DNA of 33,599 bases, from positions 1 to 33,599 of the forward strand of contig JAGHUL010000077.1 of NCBI GenBank assembly GCA_018064825.1, read 5' to 3'. Numbering within the stretch: the stretch's first letter is position 1; every line of letters begins with the position of its first letter. Origin of the DNA: Candidatus Colivicinus equi (GTDB lineage: Bacteria; Bacillota_I; Bacilli_A; Erysipelotrichales; Erysipelotrichaceae). This document shows positions 1 through 6,034 of the stretch, piece after piece. The notes under the pieces were generated by a model. It had not been told where the DNA came from. It saw nothing but the letters and a program-made list of their open reading frames with translations, and ran no database searches. A program made the position numbers and the translations under genes.

Positions 1-20
1 ATTTGTAATGTTTAGTATTG

Positions 21-1121
21 TTAGTTTGCGGATTGTTGTAATGTTACATCGAATGTCATAGTATCTGTTTTTCTTAATACTTTAACTTTTACAACATCAC
101 CAACTGCTTTTGAATCTAAGAACTTAGATAAATCAGCGAATGAGTTTACTTCAACATCGTCAACTGTAAGGATAACATCGTTTGGTAAGATACCAGCTAA
201 TTGAGCACTACCGCCTTCAGTGACATCGGAAACAATTACACCGCCAGTTTGTGAAACGTATTGAGTATATATAGACACACCTAGAGCTGCTCTATCTTTT
301 ACATAACCATTTTCAATTAGTTCGTCAACAATTCTTTTGACAGTATTTGATGGAATAGCATATCCCATGCCTTCAACTGATACTGAAGAATAAGCGCTAG
401 ATTTATCTTTAGCATTAACGATACCAATTAAATTACCATTAATATCAAATAAGCCGCCACCAGAGTTTCCTTCGTTTACTGCGGCGTTTGTTTGAATAAC
501 GCTCATGTAAACATTGTCAATATAAATCTCTTTAGAAAGGGCAGATACAATACCATTTGAACACGATAATCCTTCTCCTAATGGATTACCAATAGCAATA
601 GCATCTTGGCCTAATACTAATTGATCGGAATCAGCAAATGATACGTATTTTGCATTTTGTAGATCAACTTTCAAAACAGCTAAGTCTGTTCTTGAATCTT
701 TTCCGATAAGCTTTGCGCCCATCGTTTCGCCATTAGACATTTTGATTTGAATTGCATCATCGCTTGTTGCAGTGTCTACAACATGGTTATTTGTTACGAT
801 GTAGCCATCACTAGAGATAATTACGCCAGAACCTTTCGCTACGCCAGAAGTTGTTTGATTGCCATAGAACCAGTTATAAGTAGTAGCTTCATAAGTGACT
901 GTAATTTCTACTACTGAATCATAGGTTTTTTCGATTGCTTTAACAAAATCTGTTTTTGCGCTATCAGCATATTGTACTTCAGAAATAACTGTGCTTTCTG
1001 GTTTGATATTTTGATTTGGATGAGCTTTGTTGTAGAACTCCATCATTCCATATGTTCCTATTCCTGCTCCCAATAAGGCAACTAAGAATACAACAAGTAA
1101 AGTTTTAAAGTTTATTTTCAT
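21..1121 (-). CDS. htrA: HtrA/DegP-type trypsin-like serine protease with PDZ domain
   Basis: Membrane-anchored quality-control protease (S1C family) acting outside the cell membrane on misfolded proteins. Residues 7-26 form a hydrophobic N-terminal anchor. The protease domain follows at about 60-270 with the full catalytic triad: His113 (NNHVVD), Asp146 (RTDLAVLKV) and Ser220 (GNSGGGL). A single PDZ domain occupies about 280-362. The length of 366 residues is normal for a one-PDZ HtrA. The start is set by a strong ribosome binding site, GAGGTGAT, just upstream, and a -10 TATAAT (1145-1140 on the minus strand) would give a leader of only about 12 nt. It is transcribed divergently from the CPBP protease gene. 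No CssRS-type operator was recognised. Confidence 0.95.
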   Translation of the reverse strand: MKINFKTLLVVFLVALLGAGIGTYGMMEFYNKAHPNQNIKPESTVISEVQYADSAKTDFVKAIEKTYDSVVEITVTYEATTYNWFYGNQTTSGVAKGSGVIISSDGYIVTNNHVVDTATSDDAIQIKMSNGETMGAKLIGKDSRTDLAVLKVDLQNAKYVSFADSDQLVLGQDAIAIGNPLGEGLSCSNGIVSALSKEIYIDNVYMSVIQTNAAVNEGNSGGGLFDINGNLIGIVNAKDKSSAYSSVSVEGMGYAIPSNTVKRIVDELIENGYVKDRAALGVSIYTQYVSQTGGVIVSDVTEGGSAQLAGILPNDVILTVDDVEVNSFADLSKFLDSKAVGDVVKVKVLRKTDTMTFDVTLQQSAN

Positions 1122-1139
1122 TTCATCACCTCACCATCT

Positions 1140-1145
1140 ATTATA
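1140..1145 (-). promoter_or_regulatory. -10 element for htrA
   Basis: TATAAT on the minus strand. Transcription would start near 1133, leaving a leader that is almost nothing but the ribosome binding site. No good -35 was found. The overlapping ATTATAAT is symmetrical, so a TATAAT also reads on the plus strand at 1142-1147. Confidence 0.5.
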
Positions 1146-1171
1146 ATCTTCTATGTGAAAATAGGCTGAAA

Positions 1172-1200
1172 TTTACGTAAGTATCAAAATGTAATATAAT
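1172..1200 (+). promoter_or_regulatory. Sigma-A promoter, leaderless, for the CPBP protease gene
   Basis: TTTACG (1172-1177), 17-bp spacer, TATAAT (1195-1200). The predicted start of transcription (1207-1208) coincides with the GTG start codon at 1208, so there is no room for a ribosome binding site. Confidence 0.75.
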
Positions 1201-1207
1201 TTTATAC

Positions 1208-2146
1208 GTGACTAATAAAAAAGAAAGAATCATCTCAAAAAAACATGCGAAAAGGAGTTTTTTCTCTGTCGGATTAGTTTTAATAATATATAGCTTATTA
1301 GTGCTTATTTTGCCAATAGTATTTAAGTATCAGATGGATATGTCTAATTCTAGTATTCTAACTGATCCAATTCTTTATTATGGCATCTATTTTATCGATG
1401 TAGTTTTGGGCTCTTTTATACCATTCTTTTTGTTGAAATTATTATCCAAAGTCAAAAATAGAAAGATATTTAGAACTGCGAAAATATCTTTTTCTGATTT
1501 ACTTATTCAGACTGTAGTATTTTTTGCGGTTTGTATGTGCTTGATATATGCATCTAGTATGATTCTAAATACTTTCGGTTACGAAGGAAGGTTACTTTCT
1601 AGTATTGGTTTGAATTTTGATGCTGAAAACTTGTCATATCCTCTATATATTTTTATGTTGATAATAGTAACACCATTTATTGAAGAGTATGTTTTTAGGG
1701 GCGTTTTACTTTCTAGTTTGGGTAGATTTGGTAAACGTTTTGCTTTGTTTGCGAGTGCAATATTCTTTGCTTTAGCTCATAACACAATTGGCGAAATACT
1801 TCCTGCTTTTGCGATGGGTATGTTGCTTGGCAAGATTACGTTACGTTACAAATCAATACAGCCAGCAATTATTATGCATATCTTCTTTAACGGATTCTTA
1901 TATTTGTTATGTATACTTCCTAGTAAGATTGCGATGTATATGACTTATGGTATAGCGGTTATCTGTATCTTGGCAGCATACTTAGTATTGTCGAAGAAAT
2001 ATAAAAAGATTACAGTGCAGAAATTACGTAGTAATGAATTAACTAATGTGCTATTTTATACTAGACCAACAGTTCTTATTTCAATAGTACTTATGATAGT
2101 ACACATCTTGTTGATGTACCTAGTTAATTTCAACATCGCAATTTAA
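1208..2146 (+). CDS. CPBP-family intramembrane metalloprotease (Abi/CAAX type)
   Basis: Polytopic membrane protein of 312 residues with about eight hydrophobic segments. The CPBP (Abi) signature is complete: EEYVFRG (the EExxxR motif), then LAHN, then a third motif IMHIFFN (HxxxN). Members of this family cleave within the membrane; some process prenylated or peptide substrates and some serve in bacteriocin self-immunity. The substrate here cannot be told from sequence. The start is a GTG immediately behind the -10 element, so the mRNA appears leaderless. The protein begins with a Lys/Arg-rich stretch of about 17 residues before the first membrane helix. It ends at a bidirectional terminator shared with the tRNA-Gln unit. 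Confidence 0.88.
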   Translation: MTNKKERIISKKHAKRSFFSVGLVLIIYSLLVLILPIVFKYQMDMSNSSILTDPILYYGIYFIDVVLGSFIPFFLLKLLSKVKNRKIFRTAKISFSDLLIQTVVFFAVCMCLIYASSMILNTFGYEGRLLSSIGLNFDAENLSYPLYIFMLIIVTPFIEEYVFRGVLLSSLGRFGKRFALFASAIFFALAHNTIGEILPAFAMGMLLGKITLRYKSIQPAIIMHIFFNGFLYLLCILPSKIAMYMTYGIAVICILAAYLVLSKKYKKITVQKLRSNELTNVLFYTRPTVLISIVLMIVHILLMYLVNFNIAI

Positions 2147-2155
2147 AAGAAAACA

Positions 2156-2186
2156 AAAACACGTTTAGGTAACGTGTTTTATTTTT
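2156..2186. terminator. Bidirectional Rho-independent terminator
   Basis: Perfect 10-bp stem AAAACACGTT / AACGTGTTTT with a 5-nt loop (2166-2170), followed by T-rich sequence on the plus strand and a U-rich arm on the minus strand. It ends the CPBP gene and, in the other direction, the rlmA-tRNA-Gln transcript. Confidence 0.85.
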
Positions 2187-2188
2187 AT

Positions 2189-2264
2189 TGGCTGCGGATA
2201 TTGGGTTCGAACCAATGAAATGGCGGATTCAGAGTCCGCTGCCTTACCGCTTGGCTAATCCGCA
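2189..2264 (-). tRNA. tRNA-Gln (anticodon CUG)
   Basis: 76 nt with an encoded CCA end. Acceptor stem TGCGGAT / ATCCGCA with a G discriminator. The D arm contains AGCCAAGCGGTAAGGCA. The anticodon stem GCGGA/TCCGC closes the loop CTCTGAA, giving anticodon CUG, which reads CAG. The T arm is ATTGG-TTCGAAC-CCAAT. The U1-A72 pair and G73 are typical of glutamine tRNAs. It lies 6 nt after the rlmA stop codon with no promoter between them, so it is probably processed from the rlmA mRNA. Confidence 0.95.
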
Positions 2265-2270
2265 ATATGC

Positions 2271-3047
2271 TTATTCATTATATAACGAAAAGACATCAAT
2301 CAAGAAATCAAAATTAACATCTAGTTCGTTAATATTGCTAAGTTTGTCTTTGTCTTTTTGTGATGTAGTGTGATAATAAGGGGTCATCTTAAATAGATTG
2401 TTTATATCTTCGTTATTTAATAGAGCGTGATCTTTTACATTTATTTCTTTTTCTAATTTTAGACCTTCTATTTCTGTATCTTCTATTTCGTTTTGGTAAG
2501 GATTATCATAGACAGCTTTTTTTAATTCGAATAGATGATTGACGTTTGGTTTTACCAAAATATATTTACCGTTATCTTTTAGTAATCTTTTTATTTCTTG
2601 TTTGGCAATTGGCGCAAAAATAGTAACAATTTTGTCTAAACTCTTATCGTTTAAAGGATTATTAAAGATATTGTTTAATAGATATAAGGTACTCTTATCC
2701 TTTTTTGCAGCTATCTTAAGACCTGTTTTGCTTAAGTCAACACCAATTTTATCTTTGGCTTTGAAATATGAGGTATAATAGCCTTCACCACAGGCAAGAT
2801 CTAATAATGAATCACCTTCATCGATTAAACTATCAACGGTTTCTCTTAAAAAGTTATAGTATCCTTTGCTTAAGAAATCTCTTCGAGCATTAATCATGTC
2901 TTTTTCATCGCCAGTATTTTGCGAATTCTTGCAATTTAGATTTAGATAGCCTTCTTTTGCGATATCAAAACAATGACCATTTTCGCAGATGTAACTTTTA
3001 TCTTTTCTTATTAGTTCTTGTTTACAGATAGGGCAAATTATTTTCAT
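2271..3047 (-). CDS. rlmA: 23S rRNA (guanine-N1)-methyltransferase, RlmA family
   Basis: SAM-dependent methyltransferase modifying a guanine in domain II of 23S rRNA (G745 for RlmA-I, G748 for the Gram-positive RlmA-II/TlrB group). The N-terminus is the family zinc ribbon: CPIC, then CENGH with a further Cys-His pattern. It is followed by FDIAKEGYLNL and a Rossmann fold with SAM motif LDLACGEGYYT. An upstream in-frame ATG at 3062 exists, but MKIICPIC at 3047 matches the usual family start and lies 7 nt from a -10 hexamer, so I chose it (258 residues). tRNA-Gln follows in the same transcript. Whether it is RlmA-I or -II cannot be settled by eye. Confidence 0.88.
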   Translation of the reverse strand: MKIICPICKQELIRKDKSYICENGHCFDIAKEGYLNLNCKNSQNTGDEKDMINARRDFLSKGYYNFLRETVDSLIDEGDSLLDLACGEGYYTSYFKAKDKIGVDLSKTGLKIAAKKDKSTLYLLNNIFNNPLNDKSLDKIVTIFAPIAKQEIKRLLKDNGKYILVKPNVNHLFELKKAVYDNPYQNEIEDTEIEGLKLEKEINVKDHALLNNEDINNLFKMTPYYHTTSQKDKDKLSNINELDVNFDFLIDVFSLYNE

Positions 3048-3050
3048 GAA

Positions 3051-3066
3051 TATATTGTACAATATA
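3051..3066. promoter_or_regulatory. Palindromic bidirectional promoter between rlmA and gmk
   Basis: Perfect 16-bp palindrome TATATTGTACAATATA. It gives TACAAT on the plus strand (3058-3063) and TACAAT on the minus strand (3059-3054). The gmk ATG (3070) and the rlmA ATG (3047) each lie 7 nt beyond their own -10, so both mRNAs would be leaderless. The -35 positions are poor on both sides. Confidence 0.65.
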
Positions 3067-3069
3067 GTT

Positions 3070-3636
3070 ATGAAAAAGGGTCTATTGATTGTATATAGTG
3101 GATTATCTGGTGTAGGTAAAGGAACTATCCTAGAAAAGCTTATGCCGATGAAAGATTTAAATTTAGCTTATTCTGTTTCAATGACAACTCGTGCTCCTAG
3201 ACCTATGGAGGTTGATGGCGTTAATTACTTCTTTGTAAGTAAAGAGAGATTTTTAGAGGCAATCAAGAATGGTGAACTTCTAGAACATGCAAGGTTCGTG
3301 GGCAATGATTATGGAACTCCAAAAGCTTATGTTGAAAAGATGAGAAACGAAGGCAAAAATGTTGTCTTAGAAATAGAAATTGATGGTGCTAGACAAGTTG
3401 TAAGTAAATGTGAAGATGCCTTGAGCATCTACATAGTTCCACCTTCAATGGAAGAATTAGAAAGAAGAATCCGTGAGAGGGGTTCTGAAGATGAACAGAC
3501 AATCTTAAAACGTTTATCTAAAGCAAAACAAGAAATGAAAGAAATTGATTTCTATAAGAACGTTGTATGTAATGATGATTTAGATAAAGCGGTTGATGAA
3601 ATTAGAAATATTATTTTAAAGGAAATGAATAATTAA
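3070..3636 (+). CDS. gmk: Guanylate kinase
   Basis: Phosphorylates GMP to GDP with ATP in purine nucleotide synthesis. The P-loop lies at residues 10-19 (SGLSGVGKGT). Next come the GMP-binding stretch SVSMTTRAPRPMEVDGVNYFF, the LLEHA motif and EIEIDGARQV. An in-frame ATG at 3046 would add eight residues, but it lies inside the promoter palindrome and upstream of any likely transcription start, so I take 3070 (189 residues). Here gmk stands alone, divergent from rlmA, and ends at its own terminator, rather than being followed by rpoZ as in Bacillus. Confidence 0.96.
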   Translation: MKKGLLIVYSGLSGVGKGTILEKLMPMKDLNLAYSVSMTTRAPRPMEVDGVNYFFVSKERFLEAIKNGELLEHARFVGNDYGTPKAYVEKMRNEGKNVVLEIEIDGARQVVSKCEDALSIYIVPPSMEELERRIRERGSEDEQTILKRLSKAKQEMKEIDFYKNVVCNDDLDKAVDEIRNIILKEMNN

Positions 3637-3663
3637 AAAAGCTACAAATAAATGTAGCTTTTT
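3636..3663. terminator. Bidirectional terminator between gmk and mgtE
   Basis: 11-bp stem AAAAAGCTACA / TGTAGCTTTTT with loop AATAAA. The A/T runs on each side let it work for both convergent genes. It overlaps the last base of the gmk stop and the last two bases of the mgtE stop codon. Confidence 0.85.
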
Positions 3664-5005
3664 AGATTCTCATAATTAATACTGCGATAGAGAAATATAT
3701 GATTAATGAAACAGTATCTACGACAGTAGTAATAAGTGGTGATGCCATATAGGCAGGGTCAAGTTTAAGTTTCTTAGCAGCAATAGGTAATAATACACCA
3801 AGCGATTTAGCTAATATTGCAGTAGCGATTAAAGTTAAGCCAACTACCAATGACAATATAAGTTTTGTTGGGTTGTCTGGATACATTATTAGTATTCTAA
3901 CAGTGTTTACTACGGCTAGTGATGCGCCACATAATACGGCAACAGATATTTCTTTTGCCCAAACTTTTAAGATGTCTTTAGTTTCAATATCACCGGTTGC
4001 TAAAGCACAAATAACAGAGGTTGAAGATTGTGAGCCACAATTACCGCCTGTGTCCATTATCATTGGGATAAACGATACTAGAATAGGCACAGAAGCAAAG
4101 GCTTCTTCGTAGCGGTTAAGAATAATGCCGGTAAAAGTTGCAGATAACATTAAGAACAATAACCACACGATTCTGTTTTTGTATAATGTGAAGATTGACA
4201 TATGAGAATAGACTTCATCATCTGGCTTCATAGCTGACATGATTTGCAAGTCTTCTTCATGCTCTTCTGATAATACTTCCATGGCATCGTCGACTGTGAT
4301 GACACCAACTAGTCTATTTTCTTTATCAACGACTGGCATTGCCAAGAAATCGTAGTGGTCGAACATTCTAGCAACTTCTTCTTGGTCGGTTGATGTTGTT
4401 GCAGAGATTACGTTGTCTTCCATAAAGTCATCAACGACGTCTTCATAGTCGTGCAACAATAAGTCTTTGATATCAATTACACCAGCAAGATATTTTCCTG
4501 GGTCTACTATATACAAAATATAAATTGCTTCTTTTCTTCTACCAGTTTTTCTTAATTTATCAAATACTTCTTTGACTGTTGAACCAGAAGGTATTTCGAT
4601 GAAATCAGTAGTCATGATAGATCCGGCAGAATCTTCAGGATACTTCAAGATCTCATTTATGGCTTTTCTTTTTTCTGGTTTAGTATTGTTTAAAAGTCTT
4701 GTTACAACATTGGCTGGCATTTCACCAATCAAATCAGCAGCATCATCGACGAATAGTCCCGAAATGATATCAGATATTTCTTTATCTGATAGAAGATTCA
4801 ATAGATCTTCTTGAGTTTCGGGTTCCATATATGCAAAGATATCTGCCGCTTCTGATTTTGGAAGCAATCTAAAAATGATTGCTACATCTTCATCAGATAG
4901 TTCGTCTAAGCATTCTGAAATATCGGCATTGTTTGTATCCTCTAAAAGAGCCTTTAATCTTTTAAAGTCTTTTCTAGAGATTAAATCGATTATTTTTTCT
5001 AACAT
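3662..5005 (-). CDS. mgtE: Magnesium transporter MgtE
   Basis: Mg2+-selective channel of the cell membrane, 447 residues. Order of domains: cytoplasmic superhelical N domain (about 20-125), paired CBS domains (about 130-250, with the repeated V-G-V-I/A-G-V-I-D patterns), a connecting helix, and a five-helix membrane domain (about 270-447) containing the pore-lining PMIMDTGGNCGSQSS segment. In this family the N and CBS domains sense cytosolic Mg2+ and close the pore. No M-box riboswitch is seen upstream. Instead a 29-codon ORF ends 12 nt before this start, with the ribosome binding site GGAGGG between them, and competing hairpins span the junction (see the separate entries). Confidence 0.96.
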   Translation of the reverse strand: MLEKIIDLISRKDFKRLKALLEDTNNADISECLDELSDEDVAIIFRLLPKSEAADIFAYMEPETQEDLLNLLSDKEISDIISGLFVDDAADLIGEMPANVVTRLLNNTKPEKRKAINEILKYPEDSAGSIMTTDFIEIPSGSTVKEVFDKLRKTGRRKEAIYILYIVDPGKYLAGVIDIKDLLLHDYEDVVDDFMEDNVISATTSTDQEEVARMFDHYDFLAMPVVDKENRLVGVITVDDAMEVLSEEHEEDLQIMSAMKPDDEVYSHMSIFTLYKNRIVWLLFLMLSATFTGIILNRYEEAFASVPILVSFIPMIMDTGGNCGSQSSTSVICALATGDIETKDILKVWAKEISVAVLCGASLAVVNTVRILIMYPDNPTKLILSLVVGLTLIATAILAKSLGVLLPIAAKKLKLDPAYMASPLITTVVDTVSLIIYFSIAVLIMRI

Positions 5006-5077
5006 TTGTCTCCCTCCTTATTTTGATAAGAAAGACAAATTTAAATTGACACTCGGGTGTCCATCTAAACTTGTCTT
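5004..5077 (-). promoter_or_regulatory. Candidate translational attenuator ahead of mgtE
   Basis: Two mutually exclusive RNA hairpins can be drawn. Hairpin A: AAGACAAGTTTA (5077-5066) pairs with TAAATTTGTCTT (5043-5032) over 12 bp with one G-U, capped by an inner 5-bp stem GACAC-CCGA-GTGTC (5061-5048). Hairpin B: ATTTGTCTTTCTT (5040-5028) pairs with GAGGGAGACAAAT (5016-5004) over 13 bp including three G-U pairs, burying the mgtE ribosome binding site and the first two bases of its ATG. Both need the same central arm. Hairpin A lies inside the leader ORF, so ribosome position on that ORF could choose between them. Confidence 0.6.
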
Positions 5078-5107
5078 ATTATTGCTGTTACATAAATGAA
5101 CATCCAT
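5018..5107 (-). CDS. 29-residue leader ORF upstream of mgtE
   Basis: Short ORF (M-D-V-H-L-C-N-S-N-N-K-T-S-L-D-G-H-P-S-V then N-L-N-L-S-F-L-S-K, stop TAA). It has a good ribosome binding site (AAGGAG, 9 nt before the ATG) and ends 12 nt before mgtE. No membrane segment or known domain is visible. It has one Pro, so it is not a proline-rich leader of the MgtL type. The codons overlap one arm of a large hairpin and the arm that can hide the mgtE ribosome binding site. That makes a regulatory leader peptide more likely than a free-standing small protein. Confidence 0.6.
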   Translation of the reverse strand: MDVHLCNSNNKTSLDGHPSVNLNLSFLSK

Positions 5108-5137
5108 AAGTGTTTTCTCCTTTTCTAATAATAGTTT

Positions 5138-5164
5138 ATCATACGAAAATATAGTTTTTGTCAC
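5138..5164 (-). promoter_or_regulatory. Weak candidate promoter for the leader ORF-mgtE unit
   Basis: GTGACA (5164-5159) and TATGAT (5143-5138) on the minus strand. The spacer is only 15 bp, so the exact hexamers are uncertain. Transcription would start near 5131, about 24 nt before the leader ORF, too short for an upstream riboswitch. Confidence 0.35.
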
Positions 5165-5173
5165 TAAATTGCA

Positions 5174-5200
5174 TAAAAAAAGAGCTCTTATTAAGAGCTC
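5174..5200 (-). terminator. Terminator of rpsD
   Basis: On the minus strand, GAGCTCTT and AAGAGCTC form an 8-bp stem with a 3-nt loop, followed by a run of seven or eight T. It lies just beyond the rpsD stop and before the mgtE promoter region. Confidence 0.88.
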
Positions 5201-5211
5201 AATTTTTACGA

Positions 5212-5817
5212 TTATCTGTTGTAATATTCGATAACAAGTAATTCGTTGATTTCTGGAGTTAATTCTTTTCTTTCAGGTAATCTTACATATTTACCTTTAC
5301 GAGCATCTTTATCAACTTCTACATAATCCTTGAAAGATACTGTAGCTTCTAGAGATTCTGCGATGAAACTATTGTTTCTTGATTTTTCCTTAACTTCGAT
5401 TGTTGAACCAACATTAATTTGTGCAGATGGAATATCAACTTTCTTACCGTTAACTAGGATATGTCCATGGTTAACTAGTTGTCTAGCTTGCTTACGTGTT
5501 GAAGCAAAACCCATACGGTATACTAGGTTATCTAATCTAGATTCTAGCATTACGAATAAGTTAGTGCCTGTAACACCTTGCATAGCAACAGCTTTTGTGT
5601 AAGTGTTAAAGAATTGCTTTTCACTCAATCCATACAAATGTCTTAATTTTTGCTTTTCAGCTTTTTGTAGACCATAGTTTGATTGTTTGATTCTCTTTGA
5701 AGGACTACCATGTTGTCCTGGGATGTAAGGTCTCTTAGTTAACTCTTCACCTGTTTCTAGGATAGAGAAGTTAAGACGTCTTGAAATTCTCCAAGTAGGA
5801 CCTGTGTTTCTTGCCAT
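5212..5817 (-). CDS. rpsD: 30S ribosomal protein S4
   Basis: Primary 16S rRNA-binding protein of the small subunit, 201 residues, the usual Firmicute length. The N-terminal MARNTGPTWRISRRLN region and RPYIPGQHG are standard. The S4 RNA-binding domain (about 90-150) contains LESRLDNLVYRMGFASTRKQARQLVNHGHILVNGKKVDIPS. No N-terminal zinc Cys cluster is present. The gene is monocistronic, with a strong ribosome binding site (AAGGAGG) and a leader of about 145 nt, as expected for an S4-autoregulated gene in Bacilli. Confidence 0.98.
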   Translation of the reverse strand: MARNTGPTWRISRRLNFSILETGEELTKRPYIPGQHGSPSKRIKQSNYGLQKAEKQKLRHLYGLSEKQFFNTYTKAVAMQGVTGTNLFVMLESRLDNLVYRMGFASTRKQARQLVNHGHILVNGKKVDIPSAQINVGSTIEVKEKSRNNSFIAESLEATVSFKDYVEVDKDARKGKYVRLPERKELTPEINELLVIEYYNR

Positions 5818-5962
5818 AAGTTATACCTCCTTAAGTAAGTACAGGTGTAAATCATTATTAGCTGTATTGATATGCAGTTTTCACGAATAGCGCTCCGTTA
5901 CTTGCTTACCAAATTGGCTATCAATGCATCACTAATAACTTTACATGCTGCTATTTATGTGC
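5818..5962 (-). promoter_or_regulatory. rpsD 5' leader, probable S4 autoregulatory site
   Basis: About 145 nt of untranslated leader from the predicted start to the rpsD ATG. A long-range stem can be drawn: GCATTGATA (5927-5919) with TATCAATAC (5872-5864), one C-A mismatch, enclosing about 46 nt. In Bacillus subtilis rpsD is repressed by S4 binding its own leader, so this region is the natural candidate. The fold is inferred by eye only. Confidence 0.55.
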
Positions 5963-5968
5963 TTATTT

Positions 5969-5997
5969 ATTGTATTAAAAACGTCGGTTTGTGTCAA
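5969..5997 (-). promoter_or_regulatory. rpsD promoter (consensus sigma-A)
   Basis: Minus strand TTGACA (5997-5992), 17-bp spacer, TACAAT (5974-5969). Its -35 abuts the -35 of the ezrA promoter with no base between them. Confidence 0.88.
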
Positions 5998-6026
5998 TTG
6001 AAAAAAGGTTTTTTTAATAGTAAAAT
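5998..6026 (+). promoter_or_regulatory. ezrA promoter, leaderless
   Basis: TTGAAA (5998-6003), 17-bp spacer, TAAAAT (6021-6026). The ATG is at 6035, so transcription should begin at or within 2-3 nt of the start codon. No ribosome binding site is present. Confidence 0.75.
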
Positions 6027-6034
6027 TAACGTAT

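Noticed and set aside
2188..2373. 61-residue plus-strand ORF
   Set aside because: It reads across the tRNA-Gln gene and the end of rlmA in the wrong direction; the tRNA structure is complete.
3046..3069. Earlier ATG for gmk at 3046, and for rlmA at 3062 on the minus strand
   Set aside because: Both lie inside the promoter palindrome or upstream of the likely transcription start, and the conserved family N-termini begin at 3070 and 3047.
5006..5131. M-box (ykoK) riboswitch upstream of mgtE
   Set aside because: The likely transcript before the leader ORF is about 24 nt, and the conserved M-box helices were not found.
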